From Neocallimastix lanati (nom. inval.) (taxonomy: Eukaryota > Neocallimastigomycota > Neocallimastigomycetes > Neocallimastigales > Neocallimastigaceae): a stretch of DNA of 64,000 bases. Numbering within the stretch: position 1 is the first letter of the stretch; every line of letters begins with the position of its first letter. The stretch is from positions 838,501-902,500 of the forward strand of contig JACVTC010000045.1 of assembly GCA_016946835.1 (NCBI GenBank), read 5' to 3'. Positions 12,845-23,469 of this stretch are shown piece after piece. The translations under genes were made by a program, and so were the position numbers. Below the pieces are notes generated by a model. It had not been told where the DNA came from. It was given only the letters and a program-made list of their open reading frames with translations, and did not search any database.

Positions 12845-13185
12845 CAAGTAAAATAATTTTAGTTGACAACATATTTAAAAACTATCTAACGACTTTTCTC
12901 ACACACTTCTCTTACTTCAGAAATATGCTATGTTTTTATATTATTCCGTTATAAATTAACTATTTAATTAGTTGTTCTAACGATTAAAATATTTTATTTA
13001 ATGAAATTTTATGTTTAAATATTATAAATATTAATAATTATTATTTTTAAGAAAAATTTAATAAGTATATATTAATATAAATATAAAATAAAACGGATAT
13101 AATTAAATTATTGTCTTATGCTTTAAAACTTACTATTAATTATAAGTAAATTTAATAGATAGAAGGCCACATTTTACGAATTTTA
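12845..13185 (-). repeat. 5' LTR of gypsy B
   Basis: This is a diverged relative of the 3' LTR at 6,880-7,345. On the plus strand it has AAAAACTATCTAACGAC near 12,870, TTAATTAGTTGTTC near 12,970, ATAAAATAAAAC near 13,090 and the reverse of GTGGCCTT at about 13,168. These occur in the same order and spacing as in the other copies. Its high divergence from the 3' LTR indicates an old insertion. Confidence 0.55.
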
Positions 13186-14030
13186 TAAAATTATAAATTT
13201 TAATATTTAAAAATAATAAATTTAAATTATAAACAAATTAATAAATTAAATTATATTTTAATAAATAACATTAATTAAAAACTAAATGAGATTAACTGAA
13301 TTGAGTCATGCCAATTGATGGAGATATCTTTTCTCCTGATTGGAGAAGATGTCATAATTATTTTGCAATAATAATTGAATAAAAAAATTATTATTTTTAT
13401 CATTATATAAAAGACTTTTTTTTAACACCTAATTTTATAAAAAATATATATATAATTTACATATATATATTAAAAATACAATAATTAAAAATATAAATAA
13501 TTAAAAATTTTAAAAAATAAAAAAATTTATAATATAAAAAAAATATTTTATTATATATCTATATTTAATAAAATTTTAAGAATAATTTAATGTGATGTTT
13601 CTAATAGAAATATATTTTTCTAATTGGTATCTAATTAACAGAATATCTCGACATAAGAAAGACCTGTTGATTTTCAACAGGGGGCATAGTAATAGTAATA
13701 GCGCGATCCTGAAACAGATGACGGAAAATAGATAGTATGAATAGGGCGAAGTGAGGAAACAGTTATTATTGGATGAAAGTTCTTAATCTGTTTGTTTATT
13801 ATTGGTACTAATAATAACAATATCACATTAATTATTAATAAAAATATTATAAAAGTGTTAAAATATAAAATTTAAAAATAAAAATTTATTCAAAATTAAT
13901 ATATAATAAATATCCATAAAAGTATTATTCAAAATTATTTGATTATAAAAAAGTGGATACGATCGAAAGCATAATAAAAAAATTAATTTAAATACAAAGT
14001 AATCGAACTATCCATGAGTTTAATGTAAAT
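13186..14030. other. Intergenic with two perfect short hairpins
   Basis: No protein gene is seen. A GC-richer patch at 13,640-13,790 contains a perfect hairpin, stem CCTGTTGA/TCAACAGG with a TTT loop (13,663-13,681). A second hairpin, TTCTCC/GGAGAA, lies at 13,331-13,347. The patch has no recognised RNA family signature. Confidence 0.4.
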
Positions 14031-14870
14031 ATGTTTAGGCGATATTGCTTGATGTCGTCACAAAATGCAATAACCATTAATGATAAAAATCATGACATCA
14101 AATTACGGTAGAAGGAATATGTATTATAGAATTTCGTCCAATGTTTTAAAATTGTATGTGATTACAACAAATTGTCTAATGAAAACTCAAAGAGTAGGTG
14201 TCAAGAATATCACTGCATCTGTAAAAAAAATTTTATAGGTAATCAAGAATTTCCTTCGTTAGAGGATATGAAAGAAATATTGCTTAAGACCTATAAATTG
14301 AAAAAAAAAAATTAGAAGATATCATCAATGAATTAAAATCAATGAAAATAAGTAAAAAATGATAATATCAAAGAATTCAATAGGAAAAATACTGAATTTT
14401 ATAATAATATTGATGACGAATTCAAATTAAGATTATTCATAAGTGACTATTTAGATACAATAATTAATAAAGTATTGGTGTGGCGCATTATACGTTCCGA
14501 AATTAAAGACAGAAATATTACTATAGCTGAAGTTATAGATGCTGCCGAATTCTATGATAAATTAGAAATAAAGTTAAGAATTAAAACACAAAATAATACA
14601 AGTAGTATTTTGAAAAATAAAACTAATAAAATTTCTAATTTTTTTAAAAATCCTAAATTTAATAATAATAATAATGTAAACAATTCCATTAGTAATAATT
14701 ATAATAATTATAATAATTATAATAATTATAATTATAATAATAATTTAAGCAAGTCTAATTTTAACAATAAACATAAAGTTTCTTATTGTATTTTGTAATG
14801 AAAAAGGTCTTTCAATTTCGGATTTGAATAATTTAAATATTTTAAAAGTGTAAAATAGTGAGAGATGTTA
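14030..14870 (+). pseudogene. Ty3/gypsy-type gag relic
   Basis: Plus-strand pieces read NQEFPSLEDMKEILLKTYKL, then INELKSMKISK, then EFNRKNTEFYNNIDDEFKLR and LFISDYLDTIINKVL. The open frame 14,475-14,798 follows, with IAEVIDAAEFYDKLEI and an Asn/Tyr-rich tail built from AATTATAATAATTAT repeats. The tail leads to SYCILCNEKG, the start of a zinc knuckle whose frame then shifts. This is the usual order of a retrotransposon Gag (capsid helices, low-complexity linker, zinc knuckle). The apparent start codon at 14,475 is not ATG and is only the edge of an open stretch. Confidence 0.6.
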
Positions 14871-14939
14871 AGACACAACAAAATGAGGAAATAAAATAGG
14901 TTTGGTTTACACTATTTGTTTGTAAATAATTCGCTTTAT

Positions 14940-15372
14940 TAGAAATAATTTTTATTAATTATAAAATTTAAAATGTTTATTAATATTAATTAACTAGTGT
15001 AATATTTCGAATTACTCATATGCTAATTATATAGTTAATAAATACATGAATAAAAAATATTCTCATTCGTGAACTTGGCACAATTTATTTTTTTTATAGG
15101 AGAAACAGTTTTAAAATGTAATAATAATTTTAAAGAAATATTTAGAAATATGTTAGTAATAATTTATGATGAAAAACTTGTAGAAAAATAGATTTTAATT
15201 GATGAAAATGAATCTAATAAAAAAATAATAAAATAATTTTCAAAATAAGAGTATCGATATTCATTTCGGTGAATTACAAAACCGAAAGAATCCTTAACTT
15301 CCTATAATTTATATAGAAGAATATTTAATAAAGTTATCAAAAATTAATAAAATAATAAATTTTGTAAAATAG
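14940..15372. repeat. 0.4-kb diverged repeat, copy 2
   Basis: Partner of 815-1,250. Here it separates the plus-strand gag relic from the minus-strand gypsy A integrase. One plus-strand frame reads LIRELGTIYFFIGE and CNNNFKEIFRNMLVII, which may be a decayed retroelement protein, but no active-site motif is visible. Confidence 0.6.
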
Positions 15373-15445
15373 CTGGGAGTGTGAGTTGAACCCATGAAGC
15401 AATAATCATGGTCAAGGTAACTAACCATTTAACCAAGATCCTTAC
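15373..15445 (-). other. Degenerate tRNA-like sequence, copy 2
   Basis: On the minus strand it contains TGGTTAAATGG, a good match to a pol III A box (tRNA D arm), then CCTTGACCATGATT, then GGGTTCAACTC, a near match to the B box (T loop). The acceptor stem does not pair and the anticodon arm is unclear, so this is a pseudo-tRNA or a tRNA-derived part of the element. It abuts the integrase C-terminus exactly as copy 1 does. Confidence 0.35.
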
Positions 15446-15800
15446 TTTACTAAATGAAGTTTTCGTTTCATGGTTTTTGGAGAATTGTTGACTTGGGACT
15501 CTTGGGTAGATGCATGGAATGAATTGTTATAGCACAACTCTACCAGAAATAGATCTATCCAGTTTTCATCATCGTAAGAATCAACAAAACATGGTAAATA
15601 GGTTTCTACGTATACAATTTTCCTTTCAACTTGGCCTATATTTTTGTGGTGACTTATGGTAGCATAATTTATCTCTGTCCTGAAGAATTCTGGTAGCTCT
15701 TTCATACCTGACTTGTAAACTGTGTTCCTCTATCAGTAGTTACAACCTTAGGGAATCTATGCAACCTATAAATTTCCTTTAGGAACGCATCATCAGTCTC
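15442..15800 (-). pseudogene. Gypsy A-family integrase relic, second copy
   Basis: The minus strand reads FPKVVTTDRGTQFTSQV (about 15,760-15,710), which carries the second catalytic Asp of the DDE integrase core. The open stretch 15,705-15,442 follows with HHKNIGQVERKIVYVE, DDENWIDLFLVELCYNN and HASTQES. These match the GQVER and YN..H.ST blocks of gypsy integrases and the relic at 1,430-1,760. Only this 3' part of the element remains. A frame change just after TSQV separates the two blocks. Confidence 0.8.
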
Positions 15801-16530
15801 GTTTGCGTTTGGTAGGTGATAGATTACAATAACAAAAGAACACAATAAATTTTATTTTATTAAAAATTTTTTATTAAAATTATATTTTATTAATATTTAA
15901 TAGTTATTTGTTCAATAACAATTACATAAAAAAAAAATGTGAAAAGTATCTTTTATTTATACTTTTCCTAAATACATTAATAATATATTATTTTATTTAA
16001 ATTACATATATTTTAAAATAAAATTATCCCAATGAATTTTATTAAATAATAAATTTATAAACTATAGCTAAATTTAGAAAAATATAATTATTAATTAAAC
16101 TAAATACTAAATAATTAAAATTAAGTATATTTATTAACTATTTATTATTTTAATATTATAAGTAAAGTCTTTATTTATTTTCGATATAAAATCAATGTTA
16201 AAAGAGTCATGATTAAATTTTGAAATTTAATTTTCACAAAATAAATTAATAATTTATTTTGTTTTAAACATTAATTAATTAATTTAAATTATTTTAAAAC
16301 AATAATTTTCTCAGAATTAAATTTTATAAAAATTATTACCCAAAAAATTTGTCTTGTGGCTTAAAGAATATTATTCAAAAATTTAGTTCATATGTTTCAT
16401 TTACTTTATTTATTATTTTATAAATCAAAGAATAATTTACATTTTTGAATTACACAAGAAAAATTTTTAATTTATAATGTGATTGGGATAATCACATCTT
16501 TATAATTAATTTCTAATTATAATAATCATA
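15800..16530. other. Intergenic, AT-rich
   Basis: No gene is seen. A perfect 8-bp hairpin (ATGTGATT, loop GGGAT, AATCACAT) lies at 16,477-16,497, just upstream of the gypsy C protease relic. TTGTGGCTTAAAG at about 16,353 resembles the GTGGCTT motif of nearby LTRs, so part of this stretch may be an eroded LTR. Confidence 0.35.
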
Positions 16531-17890
16531 AATTCAAAGAAGATGACTTGGGCATAGTTATAGTTTCCATTGATAACCTGGAAAATAAATTATTAGTTGT
16601 TACTGGAAGTAATACAAATTTTATTTTCAGTGATTATTTTAATAAATTACCTAGTAAATATGATACCATTGGTATCTGCCGTGAATGTATTTGTGAAGCT
16701 TTAAGTGATGATAAAAGAATTATTAATAAATAATTCTTTTATATCTAATTTTTATAATATAATTAATACTTTTAATTAATTTAATAACTATTAGGTATTA
16801 AAAGAACCAATAACAATTATTTCTTTATATGTCCTATTTCTAAATTAATGTATTATTTAAATTCTCTTTCTTAGCTTGATATTATTATATCTTCATTTGA
16901 AGATGAAAATTTAAAATATATATCTTATTTTATTATATTTATTGGTAAAAATAAATTAATTTACTTATTTAAATTTTTATAATCAAATATTACGTTAATA
17001 AAATAGATAATGCTAGAAAAATTGTGCCTCAAATTGAAAATATTCAAATTAATAAAAGTATGCCACAAATTATTGTACTACAAGAAAAAAATCTTTCATT
17101 TATAGAGTACATCTAATCTGAAGATTTTCAGATAAAAATTAAATGTACTTTTAAATTAAATATTTTTAAATATTTAATAAATGTTACTGACATCGTTGCC
17201 ACTTCTACTAAATAATTTTCTCTTTTCAAAATGAGATCCAACTATATTCATTTATTTAAAAACGGTGTTCCTTTTAAAATTAGATTATATATACATAATT
17301 GACTAAAATCTAATTCTTTAAAGTTGAACTGATTAAACTTATCAATAAAAGTTTAATTATTCCATCTTATTCTACTTGGTCTTCATCAATTATCCCTGAT
17401 ATGAAAAATAATGAAAAATGAAGACTTCGCACTGATTAAAGAAAGCTGAACTCAATGACTGTTCCTGATTCGTATTCTTTTCCTAACATTGATTTTTATT
17501 TCCTTCGGTGGTATTATAATTTTCTCTATGCTAGATTTATTTTCAAGATATCATTAAATATATATGTTGAAGATAATATTATTTTTACCAGTTTAACACA
17601 AAATTTGGAAATTTTGTATACAAAGTTATGGCATTTGATCTTAAAGGTGCTTCAGTCACATTTCAGAGAGAAATGAATCATATTTGTTTTGATTTATTAG
17701 GTAAATGTGTTTTTGTTTTCATCTGAAGATATTTTAGTATTTTCTAACTCTAGAGAAGAACAATTGTATGTTTTAAACAAATTTTCGAAATATTTCTTAA
17801 ATATGATGTTAAAATCAACATTTAAAAATGTTGTTTCTTCAGAAAGGAGGTAGAACTACTCTATCTTATAAGAAATCTCGATTTAATGAA
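16530..17890 (+). pseudogene. Ty3/gypsy element C protease-RT relic
   Basis: The open stretch 16,548-16,733 reads LLVVTGSNTNFIFSDYFNKL. This is a retropepsin in which the catalytic Asp of D-T-G is replaced by Val (GTT where GAT would be expected). After a non-coding-looking gap, 17,210-17,880 reads FSLFKMRSNYIH, LIIPSYSTWSSS, SMTVPDSYSFPNIDF and DILVFSNSREEQLYVLNKF. These are the conserved RT blocks with central deletions: the pieces before and after the TLDL/YIDD region are fused or lost. It is non-functional. It resembles element B (shared MTVPDSYS) more than element A. Confidence 0.75.
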
Positions 17891-17911
17891 CTTTCATTAA
17901 ACCAAGATTTC
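17872..17911. repeat. 19-bp near-perfect hairpin
   Basis: Arms 17,872-17,890 and 17,893-17,911 are inverse copies with two mismatches and a 2-nt loop (GAAATCTCGATTTAATGAA and its counterpart). It sits at the end of the gypsy C reverse transcriptase relic. Role unknown; it may be a small fold-back formed at a deletion junction. Confidence 0.6.
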
Positions 17912-20900
17912 TATGAAACTGTTTTTATGAATAAATGTATATAATGAGAAATCCATTCATTAAAAAGCAAATTTTTTTAGACTTCTATTAAATAATTTTT
18001 AAAAAATAGGCAATTTGAAATATTACAACTTCTAATTAATAAAAAATAATTATTACTTTATATTCTAATAAATTAATAAAATATCTTTAATAATAAAATA
18101 AATTATTTATTATTTAGTGTTGAGCTATTAAGTGTAACTTTTAAATTACATATATTAAAACTTATTTAGATTGTATTTATAATAAATTATATTATTTTCA
18201 ATTTAATTGAATTGATTAAGTATTATATTAGATATTATAATTTTAATTATTTTGATATAATTTTTCCATTTTAACTTTATGTTGGTAATCATTTTCATTT
18301 CTAATTATTTTTTTATTGATTTATATAAATGAGTGTTATCTTTAATTTTATTTAATTAATTTTCTTTAATTTTTAATTTAATATAGGTATGTTTATTGTT
18401 ATTTAAAGCCTATTATTCAATGTACTATTATTTTTGATTTATAATTTAAACAACTATTACTTTGAAATTACGATTTAATTTACTATTATTTTAAATCTTT
18501 ATTGACTTTATGTTAAAAATTTCTTCACAAAATATAATTGAATTGCATCTTTTTTATTTTAAAATTTTTATTTATTCTAATTATAATTATTACAACGTAA
18601 AAATTAAAAAAAAGGAAATAAAGAATTAATTAATTACTTTGGATAGTCATTTATAATTATAATTTTTTTTTTAATTAATATATATTTATAAATATTATTA
18701 TTATATTTGTAATAATTATTTTAATTTAGTAATGAAATGTAAATCAAGTAGTAAGTGGAGATTCTTATTCAATTAAAAAATAAAATAAAAAAAGGTTGAC
18801 TTTGAATTTAAAATTTAATTAATTCAAACAAAATATAAAATTTAAAAATATAATATGTTGAAATAAAATAAAAATAAATAATATATTTTATATTTGATAA
18901 TCTTATAAAATTAATATTTCTCATTGTAATATATAAAATTACAATTATATAATCATATTTTTAATTTTTATGAATTATTACTAATGAATAATTTTAAAAA
19001 TAAATATTCTTTTTAAAAAAATAAAATATTTTAAACCTTTTTTATAAAAATGAGTTATTTTCATTTATTAAATTGATAAATTTTTGGAAATGTTAATTGT
19101 TAAAATTTAAAATAACATATTTTTATTATTAATATTTTAAATTTTATTTATTTAATAATTTCAATTTATAAAACTTTTTTAATATTAATATTTTTTTATT
19201 AAATTTATTTTACATAATAATTCAATAAAAACTGATTAGTATTCAGGTTCGGTTATCTCTTATATTATTTATTTATGTTTTTTATTAATATAATTTTATG
19301 TTTTCATTTATTTATTTTATAATTTAAATATTGTTATTGCAATTGCATTTCATTACAAAGAATAAATATAGAAAAAATATTCTTTTTATTATACTACTTA
19401 ATTATAATCTATTTTAAAATAATAATAATTAATTATATAGTTAAATAGTATAAATAGTATAATATAATTATTGAAATATTTATAATAATTATAATATATA
19501 CAATATAAAAATATAATAAAATAAAAAGAATTAATTAAAATTAATTTATAAATTATTTAAATATTTAAATAGCATAAAATTTATGTTATATATTTTATGT
19601 TTACATTAATTTTATGTCTTTGTATAGAATTTATGATATTACATAAATTTATTTTACATCACGTTATTTTGGATCATTTATAAATCATATGATAATTAAT
19701 CAAGTGATTAATTAATGATTTATTAATATATTTTTATGTAATTATTAATAAAATAATTTATTAATAATTATAGCTTTTATTTCCGTTTTATATCATAACT
19801 ATTGATTAAAGGATGAATAATGAGGAAAATAAAATAAACAATACTTTTAATTAATATTTAATTAAATATATAAGTTTGTAAAATTTTTGAGACACAAAAT
19901 TTAAAATTATGAAAGTATATAGAAAATTAAGAAGTTATGTTTATAAATTGAGAATTTTACTAATTCCTATTTATGAATATGTAAAATTATATAATTATAT
20001 ATACATAGAAATAATCTAAATAATTATATTGTTTTGCTTCTTTTAATATAATTAATACTCTAATAATAATTGATTATATATAATGACATTCTTTAAAATT
20101 AAAAATTTATTGTCATATTTTACCTTTATTAAAATAATCATATTGTATTATAAAAATATGATTACCAATTTCAACACAATTTTATATATATTTTACTTTT
20201 TATCTTATTACTACTTTAATTTTTATTTTTATGATATTAGTTGACTATATATTTTCAGTTTAATATTACACTTTTTATTTTAATTTTTTTATTTCGTAAT
20301 TTTATAAAATTATTTTACTTTATATTTTTTATAATTTTTTTTAAATTTTTAATTTAGAAATAAAGCGAATTTAATTATTTTTATTTATTTGAAATTATTA
20401 ATTTTCTTTTTATAACTTTTTATATACATTTTGAAGTTCATTCTTGTTTACTAAGTTTTTTTTTTTTTTTTTTTTTTTATTTTTCTCTTTCTGGTGAAAT
20501 TATAACTATTAATTGGTTAAAATTAAGTAATATATATTTATTTTTATAATTTTATTTTCAACTTATTTACTTGGTTTTTTTAATTTTTTCTTATATTCTA
20601 ATTTTATAATAATAGCTAATTCTAAATTTTCAGTTTAATATTAGATGACTATTTTATAATTTATATTCATAATAATTGTTTTATATTTTGCTGATTTACT
20701 AAATATATTTTTATTTAATTATATATGAATTTTAATTTTAATTATTTTATTTCGCTTTTAAAAATATACTTCATTTATTATTTAAATAAAAGAAATTTCT
20801 AGATTTTTAAAATTTATGTTTTAATTTTAAAAAAATAAAATTAATACTATTTTTCTTTTTATTCCATAGAAGAATTAATTAATTAACATTTGAATTTACT

Positions 20901-22399
20901 TATTATGTAAATAAAATATTAATTTTTAAAAAAATAAAAATTATTTATTTCAATTTCAAATAACAATAAATTCTAATTTTAAAATTATGTATTTAAATTA
21001 AAAATTTATCAATAATGTTATATATAATATAAGAAGATATATATTTATTCTTTTTTTATTATAATAAAACTATGACTTTATTTTATTTTTTTTTTTTTAC
21101 TTTACTTTACTTCATGCTCAATCTGGAGTGATTGAGACTATTAATCTATCATGAATAAGAATATTTTAATTATGAAAATATTATTAACTGAATGTACAAT
21201 TTTATACAATTTATTATTATATTATTATTAACATAAAATGTGGCTTGTTGTTATTTGTCAAATAGCTTACAAAAGAATTACTAATATAAAAAATTACTAT
21301 TTAAATTATTATAAATATAAAATTTTTATAATTATATTTCTAACAAAATCATCACATTTTTAATTTAAAATCATCATAACAAAATTCAGTACATTTTTTA
21401 TATTAATATTTTATTTTTTACTAACAATTAAACCATTAACTGATTTTCTATTCTAAAATAATTAATTGTTTATTTTTGATCACTAATAGAACTTCATTAA
21501 TAAAAATTATCATATTTTTATAGTTATAAAATATAATAAAATAAACATTAAATTCTTAAATATATATATTAACTTATTATATTTAAATAACAATTATTAA
21601 TCATAATTAGAGTAAAATTATATAATACTTATTTTAAAATTGAAAATCATTATAATAAGCCATAAGTTATAATTATAGACTAAGCATATTCATTAATTGT
21701 TAATCTCCATATAATTTTTATATTTGTTAAATTTTATTTTTTCAAAATTTAATTCATTTTTTATTTTAAAATTTTAAAAATTAAATGTTAACTTTTGTAA
21801 GAACATCAATATTACTACAATAATATAATAATTTTAAAATTACTAATTTTTATTTATATTAATTTTTAAATATTTTAATAAAATTAAATTTAAAAATTTA
21901 TTCTCTTTAAATAAATTAAAAATTAGTTTTAATATTATTTTATAAGCAAAGTTATTTATTATTTATATTTTTATTAAAAATTTAATTCCTAACCCTTAAT
22001 ATATATAATTTAGCTATTAAATTTTATAAAATTATAAAAGTTTTAATTAAAAAATATAATTAAATATAAATATGATATATACTAATTATTTTTAAAAAAA
22101 ATAATAATCATTTATTTAATATTTTAAATAATATAAAAATATTTTTTTTGACAAAGTTTATAATAGTAACGATGTTTTATTTTTTTAAGTAAATATAAAA
22201 TATTATTATTTTAGTGGTAATTCTTATTTAATTTTTTTTATAATATATATTTTTCGATTAAAATAAAATTTACTTTAATAATTAAAATAATATTATATAA
22301 TATACTAAAATATTAAAAATTTTAAATAAGAGAGTGTAAATTTGAATATGCATTTATTAATATTATTATATAAAAGTTGTTTTTTTTTAAATAGTTAAT
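17912..22399. other. Gene-free AT-rich desert
   Basis: About 4.5 kb of almost pure A/T with no open frame of credible coding character on either strand. It contains a T22 homopolymer at about 20,458-20,480 and TGTGGCTTGTTG at about 21,239, which resembles the LTR motif seen elsewhere. No RNA gene or tandem array could be recognised. Confidence 0.5.
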
Positions 22400-23469
22400 T
22401 TAATTAAATGTACCAAGAATAATTACTTCTCTTTTCATATCAATATCATAATTATCTTTAATCACCTTTTCTATATGACGAACTACATTTATAACATTTG
22501 CAGCACTGGCATTTCTTAGATTAATAATAAAAGATATATTATGTGTATAAATCATAGCATCACCAATTCTATAACTTACCAAATTATTTTTTTTATATTT
22601 TTCATACATACTTCCATGTTTTAAATGATCCCATACAAAAAAGCTTCCGGCACTTCCGTAATACATTGGTTATTTATGATATCTAAGTTCTGTATTATGT
22701 GTCATGGTTTTTTGTATTTCCATCTGATTTCCTTTTTTCAATTTGAATGTTGCTTCAATAACTAAATATTTTTTATTTTTTAATAAACTACCTCTAATAG
22801 TTAATCCACATTCTTTTTTAGTTAATTTCATTAAAGTTCCATCTGTAGTAATAACTTTTACACTTGCTAGTGACTTTAATAATCTATTGGGCATAAACGT
22901 TGCATTCATTATAATTCCGCCTCCTACAGTATCAGGTATATCTATAATATCTTCTAATCCTTTTAACGATAATAACCCAGCTTCTATTGATAAAGTCCTC
23001 ATAGACATTCCTCCTCCGACCTTAAGAATATAATTTCTTTTATTTTTTTTAAGGACTTGGAAATTTGAAAAATTGGTTTCATTTATTTGAATAACTACAC
23101 CGTTATATCCATTGTCACTAACTAATAAATTACTTCCATTACCCAATATAAAGTAGTTTACTTTATATTTATTACATAATTTTATAACATCAATAATTTG
23201 ATTAACGGTTTAACAAAATATTTTGCTGGACCTCCTATTTTGAAAGTCGTATGTTTTTTCATTAATTCATTTTCTAAAATACTATCTGCTTCTAATATAC
23301 TTTTTAAAATGCTATTAAATTCAGAATAACTTTGACTAAAATTAGAATAATTTTTAATATCATTATTAGCAGTAATATTTTCACTAATTTTATATTCGAT
23401 ATTACACTTTACAATACATAATATATTAAAAAAAGTAATTAATTCTAATAATATTTTCTTGATAATCAT
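22400..23469 (-). pseudogene. murB-like: MurB-like UDP-MurNAc dehydrogenase, broken
   Basis: MurB is the bacterial FAD enzyme that reduces UDP-GlcNAc-enolpyruvate to UDP-MurNAc for peptidoglycan. From ATG at 23,469 the protein opens with a hydrophobic leader (MIIKKILLELITFFNILCIV). It then reaches the MurB FAD-binding signature KKHTTFKIGGPAKYFVKP. A one-base frameshift near 23,206 breaks the frame, which resumes as ILGNGSNLLVSDNGYNGVVI and VGGGMSMRTLSIEAG, then IDIPDTVGGGIIMNA and ECGLTIRGSLLKNKKYLVI. At about 22,667-22,669 a TAA stands where the family has Gln in KQP. The same frame continues as PMYYGSAGSFF to VIILGTFN*. The Arg, Ser and Glu expected in the active site can be matched. So there is one frameshift plus one nonsense codon in an otherwise full-length gene. 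Sequencing error could explain one of them but hardly both. No intron is apparent. Bacterial origin is inferred. Confidence 0.85.

Larger units (their letters stand above)
6880..13185 (-). mobile_element. Ty3/gypsy element B (decayed, nested)
   Basis: This is a minus-strand gypsy retrotransposon bounded by related LTRs at about 12,845-13,185 (5') and 6,880-7,345 (3'). Between them lie, in element order, a Gag or linker region (12,840-11,880), reverse transcriptase and RNase H (11,640-10,430) and integrase (8,500-7,400). The stretch 8,900-10,100 between RNase H and integrase holds LTR-like sequences in the opposite orientation and is a later insertion. All coding parts carry stops and frameshifts. 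The element cannot move on its own. Confidence 0.65.

Noticed and set aside
16548-16733. Short plus-strand gene of 61 residues
   Set aside because: It has no ATG start, and its TGSNTNFI block and position before RT pieces identify it as a retropepsin relic of gypsy C.
22743-23033. 96-residue plus-strand open frame
   Set aside because: It is exactly antisense to the MurB relic and has no family signature.
22400-23469. Alternative genetic code with TAA read as Gln (it would repair MurB)
   Set aside because: The stop in MurB does fall at a Gln position, but the gene also has a frameshift. The intact genes use CAA for Gln and end at TAA or TAG, and the copia E ORF of more than 1,000 codons contains no in-frame TAA or TAG.
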